Assembly: GCA_032718565.1 (NCBI GenBank) | Contig: JAVGVS010000002.1 | Coordinates: 10,085,774-10,149,773 of the forward strand | Reading direction: 5' to 3' | Length of the DNA: 64,000 nucleotides | Source of the DNA: Distichodus sexfasciatus | Lineage: Eukaryota > Chordata > Actinopteri > Characiformes > Distichodontidae | Part shown: piece after piece, positions 38,940-51,790 of the stretch | Layout: the number at the start of each line of letters is the position of its first letter | Position numbering within the stretch: the stretch's first letter is position 1 | Notes under the pieces: generated by a model | What the model saw: only the letters and a program-made list of their open reading frames with translations | Told to the model about the DNA's origin: nothing | Database searches by the model: none | Made by a program: the position numbers and the translations under genes

Positions 38940-39160
38940 CTTCTCTCTGTTTTCCTTTTTAATGAAAATCCATATTTACTTTCTGTAATTGCATTGGCCA
39001 ATTACCCGTAAACATCACTGGCCACTTTGTAGTTGGGCTTTCAGCATTTGATAATGATGTGGTGGTTCAATTTTATTTTCCAACTATAGAGGAGGCGAGC
39101 GGCAAAGCTTTCGATTTCATTATAGAGAAACATATAAGCTAATAACATTCTAAAACATTA
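38940..39160. other. candidate conserved non-coding block downstream of tfec
   Basis: Non-repetitive sequence with GGCCAATTACCCGTAAACAT and TCAGCATTTGATAATGATG, about 0.8 kb beyond the tfec 3' end. It resembles an enhancer; unverified. Confidence 0.3.
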
Positions 39161-39305
39161 ATTTAGCTAGGCTTTGATGAGGAACACAGGCTATCCGCTG
39201 AAATGCATTGACATGTTTTTCTCTCCCTAGTGTTTGTTGTATTATTAATGCATTATTTCATTTTTTGAATTTGCTTAAGAAATCTCAGCTAATGAAATGT
39301 TTCTT

Positions 39306-39467
39306 CAAAAAGACTCCATATCATACAGCACTAAAACAAGCCCAAAATAAAACTTTAAACAAACTTGACTAAAAAGAGACTCAGAACAGCATGGGAAAAG
39401 CCATACATGCTGTTGATAAGTATTTATGATGGTTGGTGTTTAATATTGAGCATAAGCCATGTGCTTT
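39306..39467. repeat. source copy of locally duplicated 162-bp segment
   Basis: Matches 41496-41657 over 162 bp with two differences (TATCAT/TATAAT and TATTTATG/TATGTATG). Same orientation, offset 2190 bp. This copy has no flanking direct repeats and so looks like the original. Confidence 0.9.
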
Positions 39468-39934
39468 ATGGGGGCGGGAGTGCGGTGGATGAGGGACTTT
39501 GGCCTGACCCGCTGGTCGGTACGCTGGCTGAAACTCGGTGCTTGTGGTGGGCTGCAGATGCATTTCACCAGCTGTGCGGCTTACGTGTAATTACGGGTAT
39601 TTTCCGTATCATTAGTGGCTTGTGGCGAGGGTCGTCCTCATCAGTGGTCAATCAGAATGTCACTCAAACGCTCAGCAGCCAGTGCTTCAGACAGGTTAAG
39701 ACCTAATCAGTTCCACAGCAATGCAGGGTAGCTCTAAAACACAATCAGTGCTCTGTCTTTGTGTGCATGTGTGTGTGTGGGTGTACAAGCACATGTTTGA
39801 ATATGTGTAGAGTTCCCATTTGCATTGCATTTATATAAAAAAAATTACCAGTGTATTTGGATATCATTATATATTTTTGCTTATTTTCTTGATCAATATT
39901 TTGAACAATAAGTAAGAATGAGTGAAAAGCAGTC

Positions 39935-40576
39935 TTTATTTATCAAAAAGGGGTTTATTGTATTTCCCCCACCCCCATATATATATATATATAAAAAAGA
40001 TGTTAAAAACATGTTAGATTGTATAAGAATCTGTAACAATACAAGGATTAAGACATAAATACATAAACAGATACCATCTTTAAAAATACTTTATAAACAT
40101 TAAACATAAAAAGGCATGTTATGGGGCTTTTAAGGGGACTAGTAAGATCAATTGCATTGCTTCGTCTTTTAGGTTGTCATAAAGCTAACCGGTTATGAGT
40201 AAGGCACGAGAGAAAAATAACCTCCTGTCTTCTCCTTGTCTTTGTTGGCTGCTCCACATAAAAAAATAAGTTACATTTAAAAACATTTCCTACTCCAGTG
40301 GATGAACATGACCAGTGTTATAAAAGCGTAGGGTCAGACACAGTAGGTCGCACGGTAAAGTGTCAGCAGATAAGTCAGTCTCCCTTTTTTTGATGTGTCT
40401 GACTCAAGATTGGCGCAAGGCACAGAGATGCATCTCCCTGTCCCTGTACTCCAATGGAAACATGGGAGGACAGTTACACGTGTTTAGTCGTGCTTCCTCC
40501 ACTAGAGGCCACAGTGGAGCACCTGCACCACTTCAGTTTGGTCCTCCAGGGTCAGAGTTCATTCAGTTTGGCTGGT
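39935..40576 (-). other. tfec: tfec 3'UTR with polyadenylation signals
   Basis: From the stop codon the minus strand runs about 620 nt to AATAAA at 39954-39959, with a second AATAAA at 39935-39940. No earlier AATAAA is seen after the stop. Cleavage would be expected 10-30 nt beyond either signal. A short TA repeat lies at 39978-39992. Confidence 0.6.
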
Positions 40577-41038
40577 TTAAAGGTCGTCGCCTTCATCCGT
40601 GCTGAAACTGCTCCTGCGGCTGCTCTCCTTGGAGGCGGCAGGCGACGTGGCGGAGAGTAAAGGGTCTGTGCCAAATGGCGACAGTGCCTCTTCCATCAGG
40701 ATCTCGTCCAGTCGGTGCTCCTCTTTCAGCGCAAAGAAGTCTGTAAAGTGCGAGAGCGGGTCCGAGAAGGTGGTGGCGGCATCAGCCTGCTCCCCGGACG
40801 AGACACCGCCGCCTCCTCCTCCGCTGAGGACCACGGACACGGAGCCCCTCTGCAGGTACTCGGGGCCATTCAGCTCCTCCTGCGGATACAGAGGAGGCTG
40901 TGGGGCCTGAAGAGCCTGGGGCCCTGGGAGGGCCGGAGAGGCCTGAGGAACCTGCTGTGGCTTGAGGAGGTGGGAGGAGAGCTCCACTGTGCCTAGAGCA
41001 CTGGGTAGACCATGAGCACGGGCCTGAATCTCCAGCTC
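40577..41038 (-). CDS. tfec: tfec exon 8 (C-terminal exon with stop)
   Basis: 462 nt, residues 251-403 and TAA at 40579-40577. It begins ELEIQARAHGLPSALGTVEL, the end of the zipper followed by the TFEC-type LGTV segment. A Pro/Gln/Ala-rich linker and a Gly6 run (323-328) are followed by FSDPLSHFTDFFALKEEHRL (341-360) and ILMEEALSPFGTDPLLSA. The last residues SSRRSSFSTDEGDDL carry the Ser cluster phosphorylated in MiT proteins. The exon is GC-rich compared with its surroundings, which yields long antisense frames. Confidence 0.97.
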   Translation of the reverse strand, partial: ELEIQARAHGLPSALGTVELSSHLLKPQQVPQASPALPGPQALQAPQPPLYPQEELNGPEYLQRGSVSVVLSGGGGGGVSSGEQADAATTFSDPLSHFTDFFALKEEHRLDEILMEEALSPFGTDPLLSATSPAASKESSRRSSFSTDEGDDL

Positions 41039-42388
41039 CTGTTAAAAAACAGATAGACATGTTTACTGACACATGCTTCACTAGCGTGTGAGTATTTTAG
41101 GACTTTGAGATCTGTCTGCCCTGGTAGTTGAAGATAGTGGTGGTCTAGCGGTAAGTTGTGGATTTAAATCTTACCTCCAGCATTACCACCACTGGACCCC
41201 AGAGCAAGACCCTGAATCCCAAATTGCTCTCAGGGAGACTGTCTCGCTCTGGATAAGACTGCTCATGTACTTGTATCTAGATCCGTCAATATCGTTTTGA
41301 CAGCAGGACTCAGAGGTTAAGTAAAACCCAGATCCTTTTTATTGAAAGACAATTTTAAAATTCTGCCCTAGCTCAAAGTGTCCTCTCTGACATGGACCCT
41401 GTGGTCTCCCTAATATTAATCTCTTTCTGACTACCTCTTTTTCTTTGTACAACACATTTAAGAAGACAGAAGTACACATCAGCAGTTTTGTCCAGCAAAA
41501 AGACTCCATATAATACAGCACTAAAACAAGCCCAAAATAAAACTTTAAACAAACTTGACTAAAAAGAGACTCAGAACAGCATGGGAAAAGCCATACATGC
41601 TGTTGATAAGTATGTATGATGGTTGGTGTTTAATATTGAGCATAAGCCATGTGCTTTGAGGGTGCGGAAGAGGACAGAAGTACACATCAGCAGACTTTAT
41701 TGCCACAAAGCTGGACATTAAGGTCCATTACTGAAAGTAAAGCAGTCTCACAAATGTGATCAGGGCGTCTGTGCGTACAACAGAGAAAAAGTTAAGTCTG
41801 CTGGGAGACTGTGCATCAGACTTTCCTATATATTCCTAAATAGGTCTATTGCACTAAATGAAGACCTGGTTTCTTCAAATGCTCCATCAAATGAGCTCTG
41901 AATAACTCGGCTCTAGTCTTTTCATTTGTGAAATTCGTTGCGATTGGGGCACTGTGCAGCGTGCTGCTTCGGCTCTGTGCCGGGATGAGGCGGAGGATCA
42001 CTAGTTGCTGATATAAGGAGACTCCCGGTAATTACTTTGCAGGCTAATTGCAATGTCTGTGTGTGTGTGAGGAGTCCTGTAATGTCTCCGCTGCCTGCTC
42101 CGTGAGTATGTCAATACGGCGGGAATGTAATGCATAATTTCAAACGAGGGAGGACGAGAGGCTTGGCTCTCCTGCATTATTAGGCCTCATAATCTAATTC
42201 CGAGCCCATTCCTCTCCTGACAGAGCTACAGCGCTATTTATTAATCAGGTAATTACCTCAGCTCACCATGCTTCAAAGCAGGAGGGGAAGAGATGTTACA
42301 AACATCAGTAGGACAGGCAGCGGGGGAGGACAGGAGGGTTGTAAGAAGAGTGGGCGAAATGGCAGGACGAGAAATGGGGGTCTGTCTC

Positions 42389-42437
<49 letters not shown>

Positions 42438-45400
42438 GTCTGACTGTCCTTCTCAGTTCCTCTAGTCAGTTTCCACGCAGGAGTTTTGAGTCACTCCTCA
42501 TTTCTTCATAATGCGCTTCAAAAGAGCCAGACGTTTTTGTGTTTTTTATATAGTTTGGAGGAATAGTATTTGCATGTTTGCATGTGTTGCAATAAATCAC
42601 TGTATCTATTGTCTTATTTTCCTAGCAAAAAATGAGGGGAGACTCAAGAACTTCTCACAGTAGTGTTTGTTCATGTATTAAACCTTTCTGTGTGCACGTG
42701 TTTCTTTCTCTGTACCTGGATCCTGAGCATTAGTCTCCTGTTGGCCTGCTCCAGCTTCTTCTGCCTGGTCTCCAGTTCGCGAGCGTGCTGCTGCTCTTTC
42801 TGCAGCCACTTAATGTACTCCACAGAAGCTTTGAGGATGGTCCCTTTGTTCCAGCGCATATCACTGCCAGAGAATGGACAAGATAACCTTTTTCACACAA
42901 TTTTGCGTCAGCAGAACCTTCACACCCCACAGGAAAAGTACCCTCACAAAGGGTCCCATTTTATAGGAATAAGAAATGGTGATTTACATGGCCAATTATT
43001 CATTCTCGGACATTACATTGCCTTTGAATGGGAATTTTAATAGAATAGTTAAGTGTGTCTGCAAAAAGTCCATTCTGCGGCCCTTGTACGGTAAAATTAA
43101 TCCTTGAGTAAAAATAGGTGTCGGAAGAGGTAAAAAAGGGGGGGGGGAAATGAACTTTGGAAGGCAAAGTAAAGTGCAGCTATTCCCGATTCCATTACTT
43201 TTTTAAAAGGCAGGAAGTGTAGTAAAATTGTCTCTTTCTTTCGAGTAAGACGTTGGTCTGATGAGAGCTAATAATCTCTTTTATCTTGTGTTAATGGCAT
43301 GGCGACAACGGTAACCTTCCATTTAAATTCTATCAAAAGTTCAATTGAGCTGAGCCACTGGTCCCCACTTTGGACTGTATTCCATCTCCAGGCCCAATTG
43401 TGCTTAAACTTTGATTCAAATGGTCCACATTTCGCCTTTAACCCCATTTTATCATTCAAAAGGAGCTTTGCACTGAGCTACTGATACCACTTCACACTGG
43501 GATGTACGTATGAGAAATCCCTCCTTGTTGGGGGGACTTTAAAAGACAGGTCATTCTGTACTCCCCTGCCTCTCACTGTGCACAGAAATATCATTTTGGT
43601 TGTTTTATACAAAACTTGTGATGATTGAGGAAAGATATCTCTAAACCTTTAATTAAAGATCTGCCAGAATTTTGGAACACCAGATCAAGTTCCTTTATTA
43701 GTAAAACATCATTGGCCTGCCTTGCATATACTGGATTCTATAATAAAATTGAAATGAATATGATTTGTTGTATCTAAAATATATTTATGACTGAGGTAAA
43801 CTCTTGATTTGGTTTCATAAATTAGATATTAGAACTTTTCACTGTCAGAAAAGGGTGGGACTAGTTGCCACTTACGGATCATTGGATTTTGGTATGAGGG
43901 TTCCAAGTTCCTTGATTCTGTAGTTGATATTGTATCGTCGCCTTCTTTCAACTGACAGAGAGGAAAAACAATAGTGTTAATTCTGCAAAGTACACATTCT
44001 CACAAACTCAAAGTCACACTTCCAGGACATGCAGATTAAAGGACAAAATACAAAATGATATCTTTAGCTTGAATTTGGAAAATGTATTTATTCTTTTTTT
44101 AAATCACAATAATACTGAAACTCTTTCTGATTTGAAACTTTTTGAATAAAAGACACATTCTCTAAAATTCAAGATTTACAGGATGATTTGAAGTGTCTTA
44201 CTCAAATTGTGGTTGTCTTTCTTCTGTCTCTCCTTGGCCAAGACTCTGGTGTCATGTTCTGTGGTTAAACAGAAAAGAGAGGGGGGGTTAGAGAAATAAA
44301 TTGATGTTAATTTGTAATCTTAAGTTGGGTAATAATGTATTGAAGGTGTTGAAATGGACAAAAGATATAGTTTCACATTTTTTGTGAATGTGCTTTAGCA
44401 CACTACCCATCATGAACAGTTCCAAAATTAAGTTTCAGATAATAATGCATAAAACATGCATGAAAACACACACGTGGCAGCAGTATGGGCTGTCTTCATT
44501 CTGCCTGGTCTAAGGAAATATCATTTCCTTGGCTCATTATAGAAATGCTGTATGGCCTCTTTCAACATGCCCAAGCCGACAATTAACTTGCTTTCACGAA
44601 AAACGCTGATTTACCAAAGCAGTAAAGAAGCAAAGTACGCTAACACTCGCAATCTCACTCGCATTCTTACAAATTATGTAATTGGGTGCTGTGATTGGAT
44701 TTCTCAATTCATTTCATGCTGACTCAATAGGGACATTTAGGCTCTGTGTAACCACTCGTTGTCCTGCAGCACGCTTATGTGAAAAAGATAGTAATTGACT
44801 TATTTTCTAGGCAGAGTGAAGAGTTCTCAAAGCATCCTTAATATTTCCTAAATCAATTAGCTTTACTTGATGCATGACATTCATAAAGGGGAAAGAAAAA
44901 GTCCTTTGTGCTGTCCGTACCACACTATTGATACCATGCAACCATATTCAATGCACTGAAGCGTTGCTAATGAGAAATACATGCATTAAAAAGCATGTCC
45001 AACAATGTGCTCTTTGAGTCCCCAAAATAACCAAGCAGCCAGTGACATAAAGCGTATTGGCGTGTTTATCTTTCGCATTCAAACTCATTATGTTAAAGGC
45101 ACTGGTCACGGTCTCACATGGCCACAGGGCAGCATTACAGTAGATGGGGTATGTGCCTGATGCTCCTAAACTGCTCAAAGGCATTATTATGCATTGCTTT
45201 ATTGAATAGCACTCACTATTCGCATGGACATGTTACAGTGCGCAGCTGTGTTCATATAAAAATAATTGGAAAAATTTGAGGTCCAAATGCTAACATAAAG
45301 GGGGCATCAACAGAAGTTTGGAAACTAAACTTTGTTGACTGTCTCTGTTGAAATGGCGTTGCTAACAGCACAGATTCTGAGTTCCATAAAGCAGCATGGC

Positions 45401-48400
45401 AAAAAAGCTTTGAGCTTTGGAGATGTTTGCTCAGTCAGTTGAGTTTGATTTTTCTTTGTGCTATGAAGCTTTTTGAAACCCAGACATGGCTGTTGTACAG
45501 ATAGGCAGCCGGGCTCCATACCTGCGACTTCCCTTTTAACAGAGAGCTTTGAGGGGCAAGAGGGGGGTATAAGTCCACCGTGTGAGGCAATCATACCTTG
45601 GTCACCACCGTAGACTTCCAGCATGCTGCTGCTCAGGGACGCCTTTAAACAAAAAAGATGGAAGAAGAGCAGAAGAGAGATTGTGAAGCTGGAAAAATAA
45701 ATAGCTACAAGTTTAATTTGTTGCAAAGCTATTATAGACATTTACATGTGAGCCGATCTGCCTTAATGAGTCGGAAGTCGCCGTTCTATTTATTTAGATA
45801 CGGGCCGATTATGTTGAAAAACTTAAAAAATATCGTTTTTTCCTTTTCGGAGACTGGATTAATTTTGAAGACCTTTTCTTTCATATAAGACCAAAAAAGA
45901 AGAATCGATATTTTTGAAGTTTTTCAACATAATCGGCCCGTATCTAAATAAATAGAACACCGACTTCCAACGGCAGATTGGGTCACAAATTAATATACTG
46001 GTATTCTAGAACACAAAATCTAGCATATGAATGTATATGCATGCAAAAAATGCAATTGTGGATTTTGTGTGTGTCGGCATGTGAGCGTTTGTGTCTTGTC
46101 TAAGACTTTTTCAGTATTGCATGCTTAGATTAGGACCTGCTGTCTCACATTTGTTTACTACTCAGTAAGTTTTCATTCATTTATTTGTTCCAAGATGAGT
46201 GTGTCTGTCCGAACTCTGTGCCTGTAAGGGCTGGTCGGCCATTGCCGGCTGTCTGATCTACACATTGCATGTCAGGTTGAGCACAGTCAATGCTGGATAA
46301 ACTCACTTCACATAACACACCATGTTTTCCTAACAGAGATTTTGCTGAAAAACCAGATACGGATCATCAACAGTAGCAGGTAGACTAAACCAAGTATCAT
46401 CCTGCCTGACTGTCATTTTCAAAAATTAACATTTGCACAGAATCTCATGATGATTACTAGGGGTTTGCAGATCTGAAGTTCAAAAAACCCTGTCTACTGG
46501 TTTTAACAAGTTGATTTGACGCGAACGAACTAAATTGAATGAGCATAAGCCAATGTAAGTCTTTTTGGGACAGAAATGAAAGGTCAGCTTCTGGCCATGT
46601 TTTCATTGAGACTTAATTTCTCCAACCAAGCATGATTTAGGGATTAAAGAAGAGGCCTGGGCTGGAGAGAAGGACAGAGCGATGAGCTGCTACTGCAGCA
46701 TTTCACTGCTAGGCGTCTGCTTCGCTTGCTGCCTCTGTACCCCATTATCTCAGCAGAGGAAGAGAGTGCTTATCAAAATGAAAGATTGCCACAGTCCCTC
46801 GACTGCTGCCGTCGTAATCGGTTCAATCCATTCCCATCCGTGTTCGCGGGTCTGTTGACACGGTGAAACCATGTGATGCATCGCACTGTATGACTAATTA
46901 GAACGAATTGATCCGTTTAAGCATGGTATCATTTCTGAACAAGCCCATTGGGAGTCTAAGGCATTAGCCCAATCCAATGCCTCACTGCCTTTCTCAGACG
47001 TAATCTCTCTTCCTCTCCCCACTTTTTTCCTCTTACTCAACCTATACCCACTCTCCTCCGCTACCTCCCTGAGTCTCACACCATCCCTCTTTCTTTCCAA
47101 GCTAAAATTGAGTAACACTAGAGTCCACTGTATAACTCCCTCTCTCTTTAGTGATGGAATGTTGCTTGGCAGTTTTCCTTTCGGAGACGCATGCCTCACC
47201 AGTGAGTCCAGGTGACATTGTAATCACTTCTCAGGCAATTCTTTGTGAGAACACAAACGTCAGCCAAATGTTGCAGAATTTTTGGGCAGTCAAAGAAACA
47301 CAGGAGCTACTTGTTCTTGTATCTCTAGGTGCATTCAGACTATGCATTCATTCAAATAGCAGATGCTCAGCTGAACGTGAAATCTTTCCCATCTGCATCT
47401 TTCAATGTGTCACTTAGGGAGTCCCCAGTATATATTCCATGCTGGTCTTTTTCTGCATACCACAGAGAGCCCTGATTGTATTAAGTGCTTAATCTGTATT
47501 GTTAAACAGCTTAGAGCAAGACATCATTTAAGTCCTTTCCATGAACTTTGACTCCTACTAGGACTTAATCTGACCACACAAAAAGGAAAAAGCCTTTCCC
47601 AAACACACCAAAGAGAGATTTCTTCTGTTTGTACCCTTAATCTATTATTCCACTCTTAAAAGATTTAGCTTTAAAAACACAGCTAATGCAAAGCCTCTAC
47701 ACACCTGTGCTTGAGTAATTACCCTGACAGAATGATTACACTCTTAATACATGTCATGCACATGTCTATTGCTCTTCTCATTTGAGAAATACTGTGACAG
47801 CAGGTAAACAGAAACATCAGTCTTTGCATTTTTCCAAGAATAGTTATAAATATGATCCATACTTACATTATTTTGCATTATGATGCTAGGATCCAAACAT
47901 TCCAAGCCCCCATCATTGAAACCGGATTCAAGGCTAATTAGATCATCAATAACTTCATCCATTGGAAACTAAAAAAAAACAACAGTGATTACAGTGTACT
48001 CCTTGTCCTTTGTCAACAGTTGCTGAATTTGCCTTGCTCAAACCACTTTCAGTTTTATCTTCAAAGGATAATAGTCATTAAGTCAGTGCAGAGTAAAACA
48101 GTACAGAGGGAGGGACAGTCTGGGGCCTAATTCAATAACAAGCGCTTTATCATCTCCACATGAGAAGGGAGCGGTATAGAGGGAAACGTCTCTTATCAAA
48201 ACTAGAACCCATTCATTTTTTGCTACCGATCAGCCTTAAATGTTTTAAATTATTGATGAACAGTGAGAAAGAGAACATGGGTTGGAAATGTGACACTCAC
48301 CTCGCTGTCGTGGTTCTTACTGAGGGTGAGCAGGGTGACTGGGCTGGCTGGTGTGCTGCTGTCGCTGACAGGCAGCATGTGTGAATTGTGCATGACCGGC

Positions 48401-51400
48401 ATGGCTCCCAGGGTCTGGCCCGGGTGAGGGTGGGCCTGGCTGGCAAGACTCAGGTACTGTTTTACCTGCTGGGCCTGAGACTGGTACTGGTACTTGGAGT
48501 TCTCCAGGTGGTTCTGAACCTAGAAATAGAAACATGCAGCATCAATCAGAAGCGTTATGCCACCAGGCTACCATCTCTACAGATAAGTACCACTATAGTC
48601 ATTAGCTGGGAAAGACAGTTCATGCATATATAAATAAAAGAAGATTCCACAGAAGGTTAGTTATTCAAAAAATCTCAATTTCAGACTTAAGTTTGCCAAA
48701 TGAAATATTACTCCAAAACAGGAAGCCAAGAGTCAACTGGTGAGCCACATTCCAAGGAAAAATATCTTTTGACATTTAGACAAAATGAAAAAAATTCAAG
48801 CAATAATCATGCCAAAAGATTATAAGAAAGCACCAAATCAGCTCAAAAGGAAAGATACATCATATCAAGTCCTTACGGTGGAAACTCGTGCTACATCTCG
48901 CATGTTGTAGTAGCTACAGTCAGTTAAGTGTGGCATTCTCAGAACCAGTGTGTCCTCTGCAAGCTCCTGTGAGTGACTCTCGTAGTGTCCCAGGCTCTGG
49001 GTTATCTCATGAGTGGAAGCGTAGTGACTGTCCCCTCCTATCTTATGCTGTCTTTATAAACTGGCCAGCTGCAGCAAATGACCTAATTAGCGGACAGGCC
49101 AGTCTGGCTGTTTTATTGCCTCATCACCTCAAACAGAGAACGCTCATTCTACTGATCTCCCAGGTTTGATCACCATAGGGTGCCTGTGTTTTGCATATAT
49201 TACCAATTCAATGGGACCGCCCTATTTGACTTGGTCTCAACCCCCCTCATACAATCCCATGGCCACTTCTTCTTCAGGGGCTCAAAAACAAATGCTGCTT
49301 GTTGTATGTGGTTTCTGGACAACCCAGGGGTCTGTTTCAGATGTGGCTCCTCTGAAGACCATTGTCTTGTTCACAAAAACTAACTGTCAAGAACTGTCTT
49401 CTGATCTTATTTTAGCTCACAACACATCGTAAAACTAAATTTAGCACAGACCTATTCACTTTTGCAGAGGGCAAAACTGCTCTGTTATGTCATTGTGTCA
49501 CTGAGATCACAAAGAACCAACTGTGATGTCACTCAGTGGCTGCCAAAGTTTCTGGAAAATATCCCAAAATAAACTTTTATTGCCATTTGGCTAAAAATAT
49601 TGTGATTGATTGCCAAACTTATTTTTGCTGAATAGGACAAAGTCCACTCAAATGACTTAGATTTAGATTAAATTAGATTTTTAATTGGAATGCATTTCAT
49701 AACCTCATTTTGATATCACCAGAAAAACATGTGCAATGTTTAACTCCAAAAAACATTAAAGCTTAGACACAAGTCCATTCGTAAATTATATAGTGATATC
49801 TGTAAATGTTGTTGTATTTCTGATGTGTGATTAAAGTGCAGTGTGATTTAAGTAAATTATCCATATACAAGAATTTATCTCAGATCTGAATAAGCCTCTT
49901 CTCTCAGGTTATAGACATCACAGTCACTCTCAATCCCTGTGCCCTCAGTAAGCAGTGGTCAGAACAAGTCGTCTACATTTGGAGGCGAATGTCCTTGAAT
50001 CACTTTTCCTCTGTCTACTGTAAATGCAGGAGACACGCTTATTAGCCAATTAGCAGTTCTAATTTGATTCTATCCATAATGGTTCTCCAGTCACTAATGC
50101 AGCTTGGATAAAGGCATGTCTATGTGTGAAGACACACTGGCATCCCAAAAACAACAGCAAGCTAAAGACAATTTTCTGATAAGTGATTTAGAAAGTTAAG
50201 CAGACAAATAATCTGGAGGTTTAACATGAAGCTTAAACATGGCACAATAGAACACCACAGCACCCTCTACAGCATTTAATCAACTCTGTACACTTATTGC
50301 TCAAAATGGACAATACTTTCAGATGCTACTTTTCACCTACCAAACAAAAATGATGATATTAAAACATTTGATCTTTTGCTAAGTGAAGAAAAATTGTTAA
50401 TTAAATACAAAGCCAATTGGGATATTTAGGAGGTTTTAGCATTATGATAAGATGAGAATGGAATTTTGTCTCTGATATCTCTGAGACAGTGTAGGAGTGC
50501 TGAATCACATTAGAAGTTCAGCTGTGGCTTCTGTAACTTCATTTTGTCTGTTTAAATCACTCAGGGGAGGAATGCTTAGTGATTGTGTATATAGCTAATT
50601 TGATAGCATGGAACACACACACGCACACACACAAATACGTATTTTCCACCACTATAAAGGGAAATTGATGTGTTATAGCTGAATGTCACCAGGTTTCCGA
50701 TGTTGTTAAAGTTTATGATATCAATTTACCAAGAACGACTTGGTGAGTCCTATGCAAGCAAGAACTAATGTGATAATCTGTCTGAATTGTAACCAAAGTT
50801 CTAGCCTGGTTTAAAAGGATTTCCCTCATTAAAATGAATAAGCAACCACCACCACCATTATATTGTTGATTTCAGAAACTTCAGTCTAAAGTGCATGCAT
50901 TTTATCAATCGAGAATAACTTACAAATAAAAAGAGGAGAACAAATTTCTATCAGTAAAGAACTTTCCACATAGAAATCAGTTATAGAGACAAGTAAGTTT
51001 TTGCATTACCTTAAAGGGGTGTATGTCCTAGAATTATTAGTCCATTCATCAAGATTCCAGTCAGGCTTGTGAGCTGCAAGTCTGAATGTAATCTCTACTG
51101 TGGATGAGCTGATGTTGCTCAACTCTGTTTCACTATTAGTCAAGTTCTTGTTTCACTTCAGAAAAGTTCAAGTTATGAAACACAGGGCCCGACAGTTATC
51201 ACTGTAGAAATTATGGACAAAACCTTTCACACCCACACATCATTCCTTTACACATTTAAAGAGTCGGCATGAACCTTTATTGCAAATAAAACAGTTTCTC
51301 CTAATCAACATTTAAAACGACTGTAATTGCTCAGAACTTTCCAGAGAGATGTGCTTTGTCTGAGAGACTTACAGAATCGTTGCACCACAAAGCTTTCTAA

Positions 51401-51752
51401 AGGGAAGGGAAAGCAAAAGCAGGAAAAACAGAAACAAATATGTGACCATCAAGGTTATTCTTCTTCCTTTGGAAAGCCATGTCTTGTTTTGAGGTGACTC
51501 TGCAGATTATTATCTACACTACGCAGATATGTGTCTCCTAATATGTTTACACCTTCTGCCTTTTACCTTTAACACATTTTAGACGACACAGAATTGCTGG
51601 ACAGTCATTTTGCATAGCATTATTATATATTTGTATTTTTCTGTCACACTTACCTTCCAAAAAAATAATACAATTGCACACATCTGAATCGCAATCCGTG
51701 ATATGCAGTATATATAACATTTTGGATTTTTGCAAGTGAGCAAACAAGCAAT

Positions 51753-51790
<38 letters not shown>

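Larger units (their letters stand above)
41039..42715 (-). other. tfec: tfec intron 7 (1.68 kb)
   Basis: GTACAG donor and TTTTTTAACAG acceptor. It contains a CTGT microsatellite (42379-42438), a candidate conserved block (41930-42270), a SINE (41136-41290) and a duplicated 162-bp segment between 26-bp direct repeats (41460-41693). Confidence 0.85.

Noticed and set aside
40599..41081. Open frames on both strands overlapping the last tfec exon
   Set aside because: They are alternative-frame shadows of the GC-rich exon 8; the real frame is fixed by phase and TFEC similarity.
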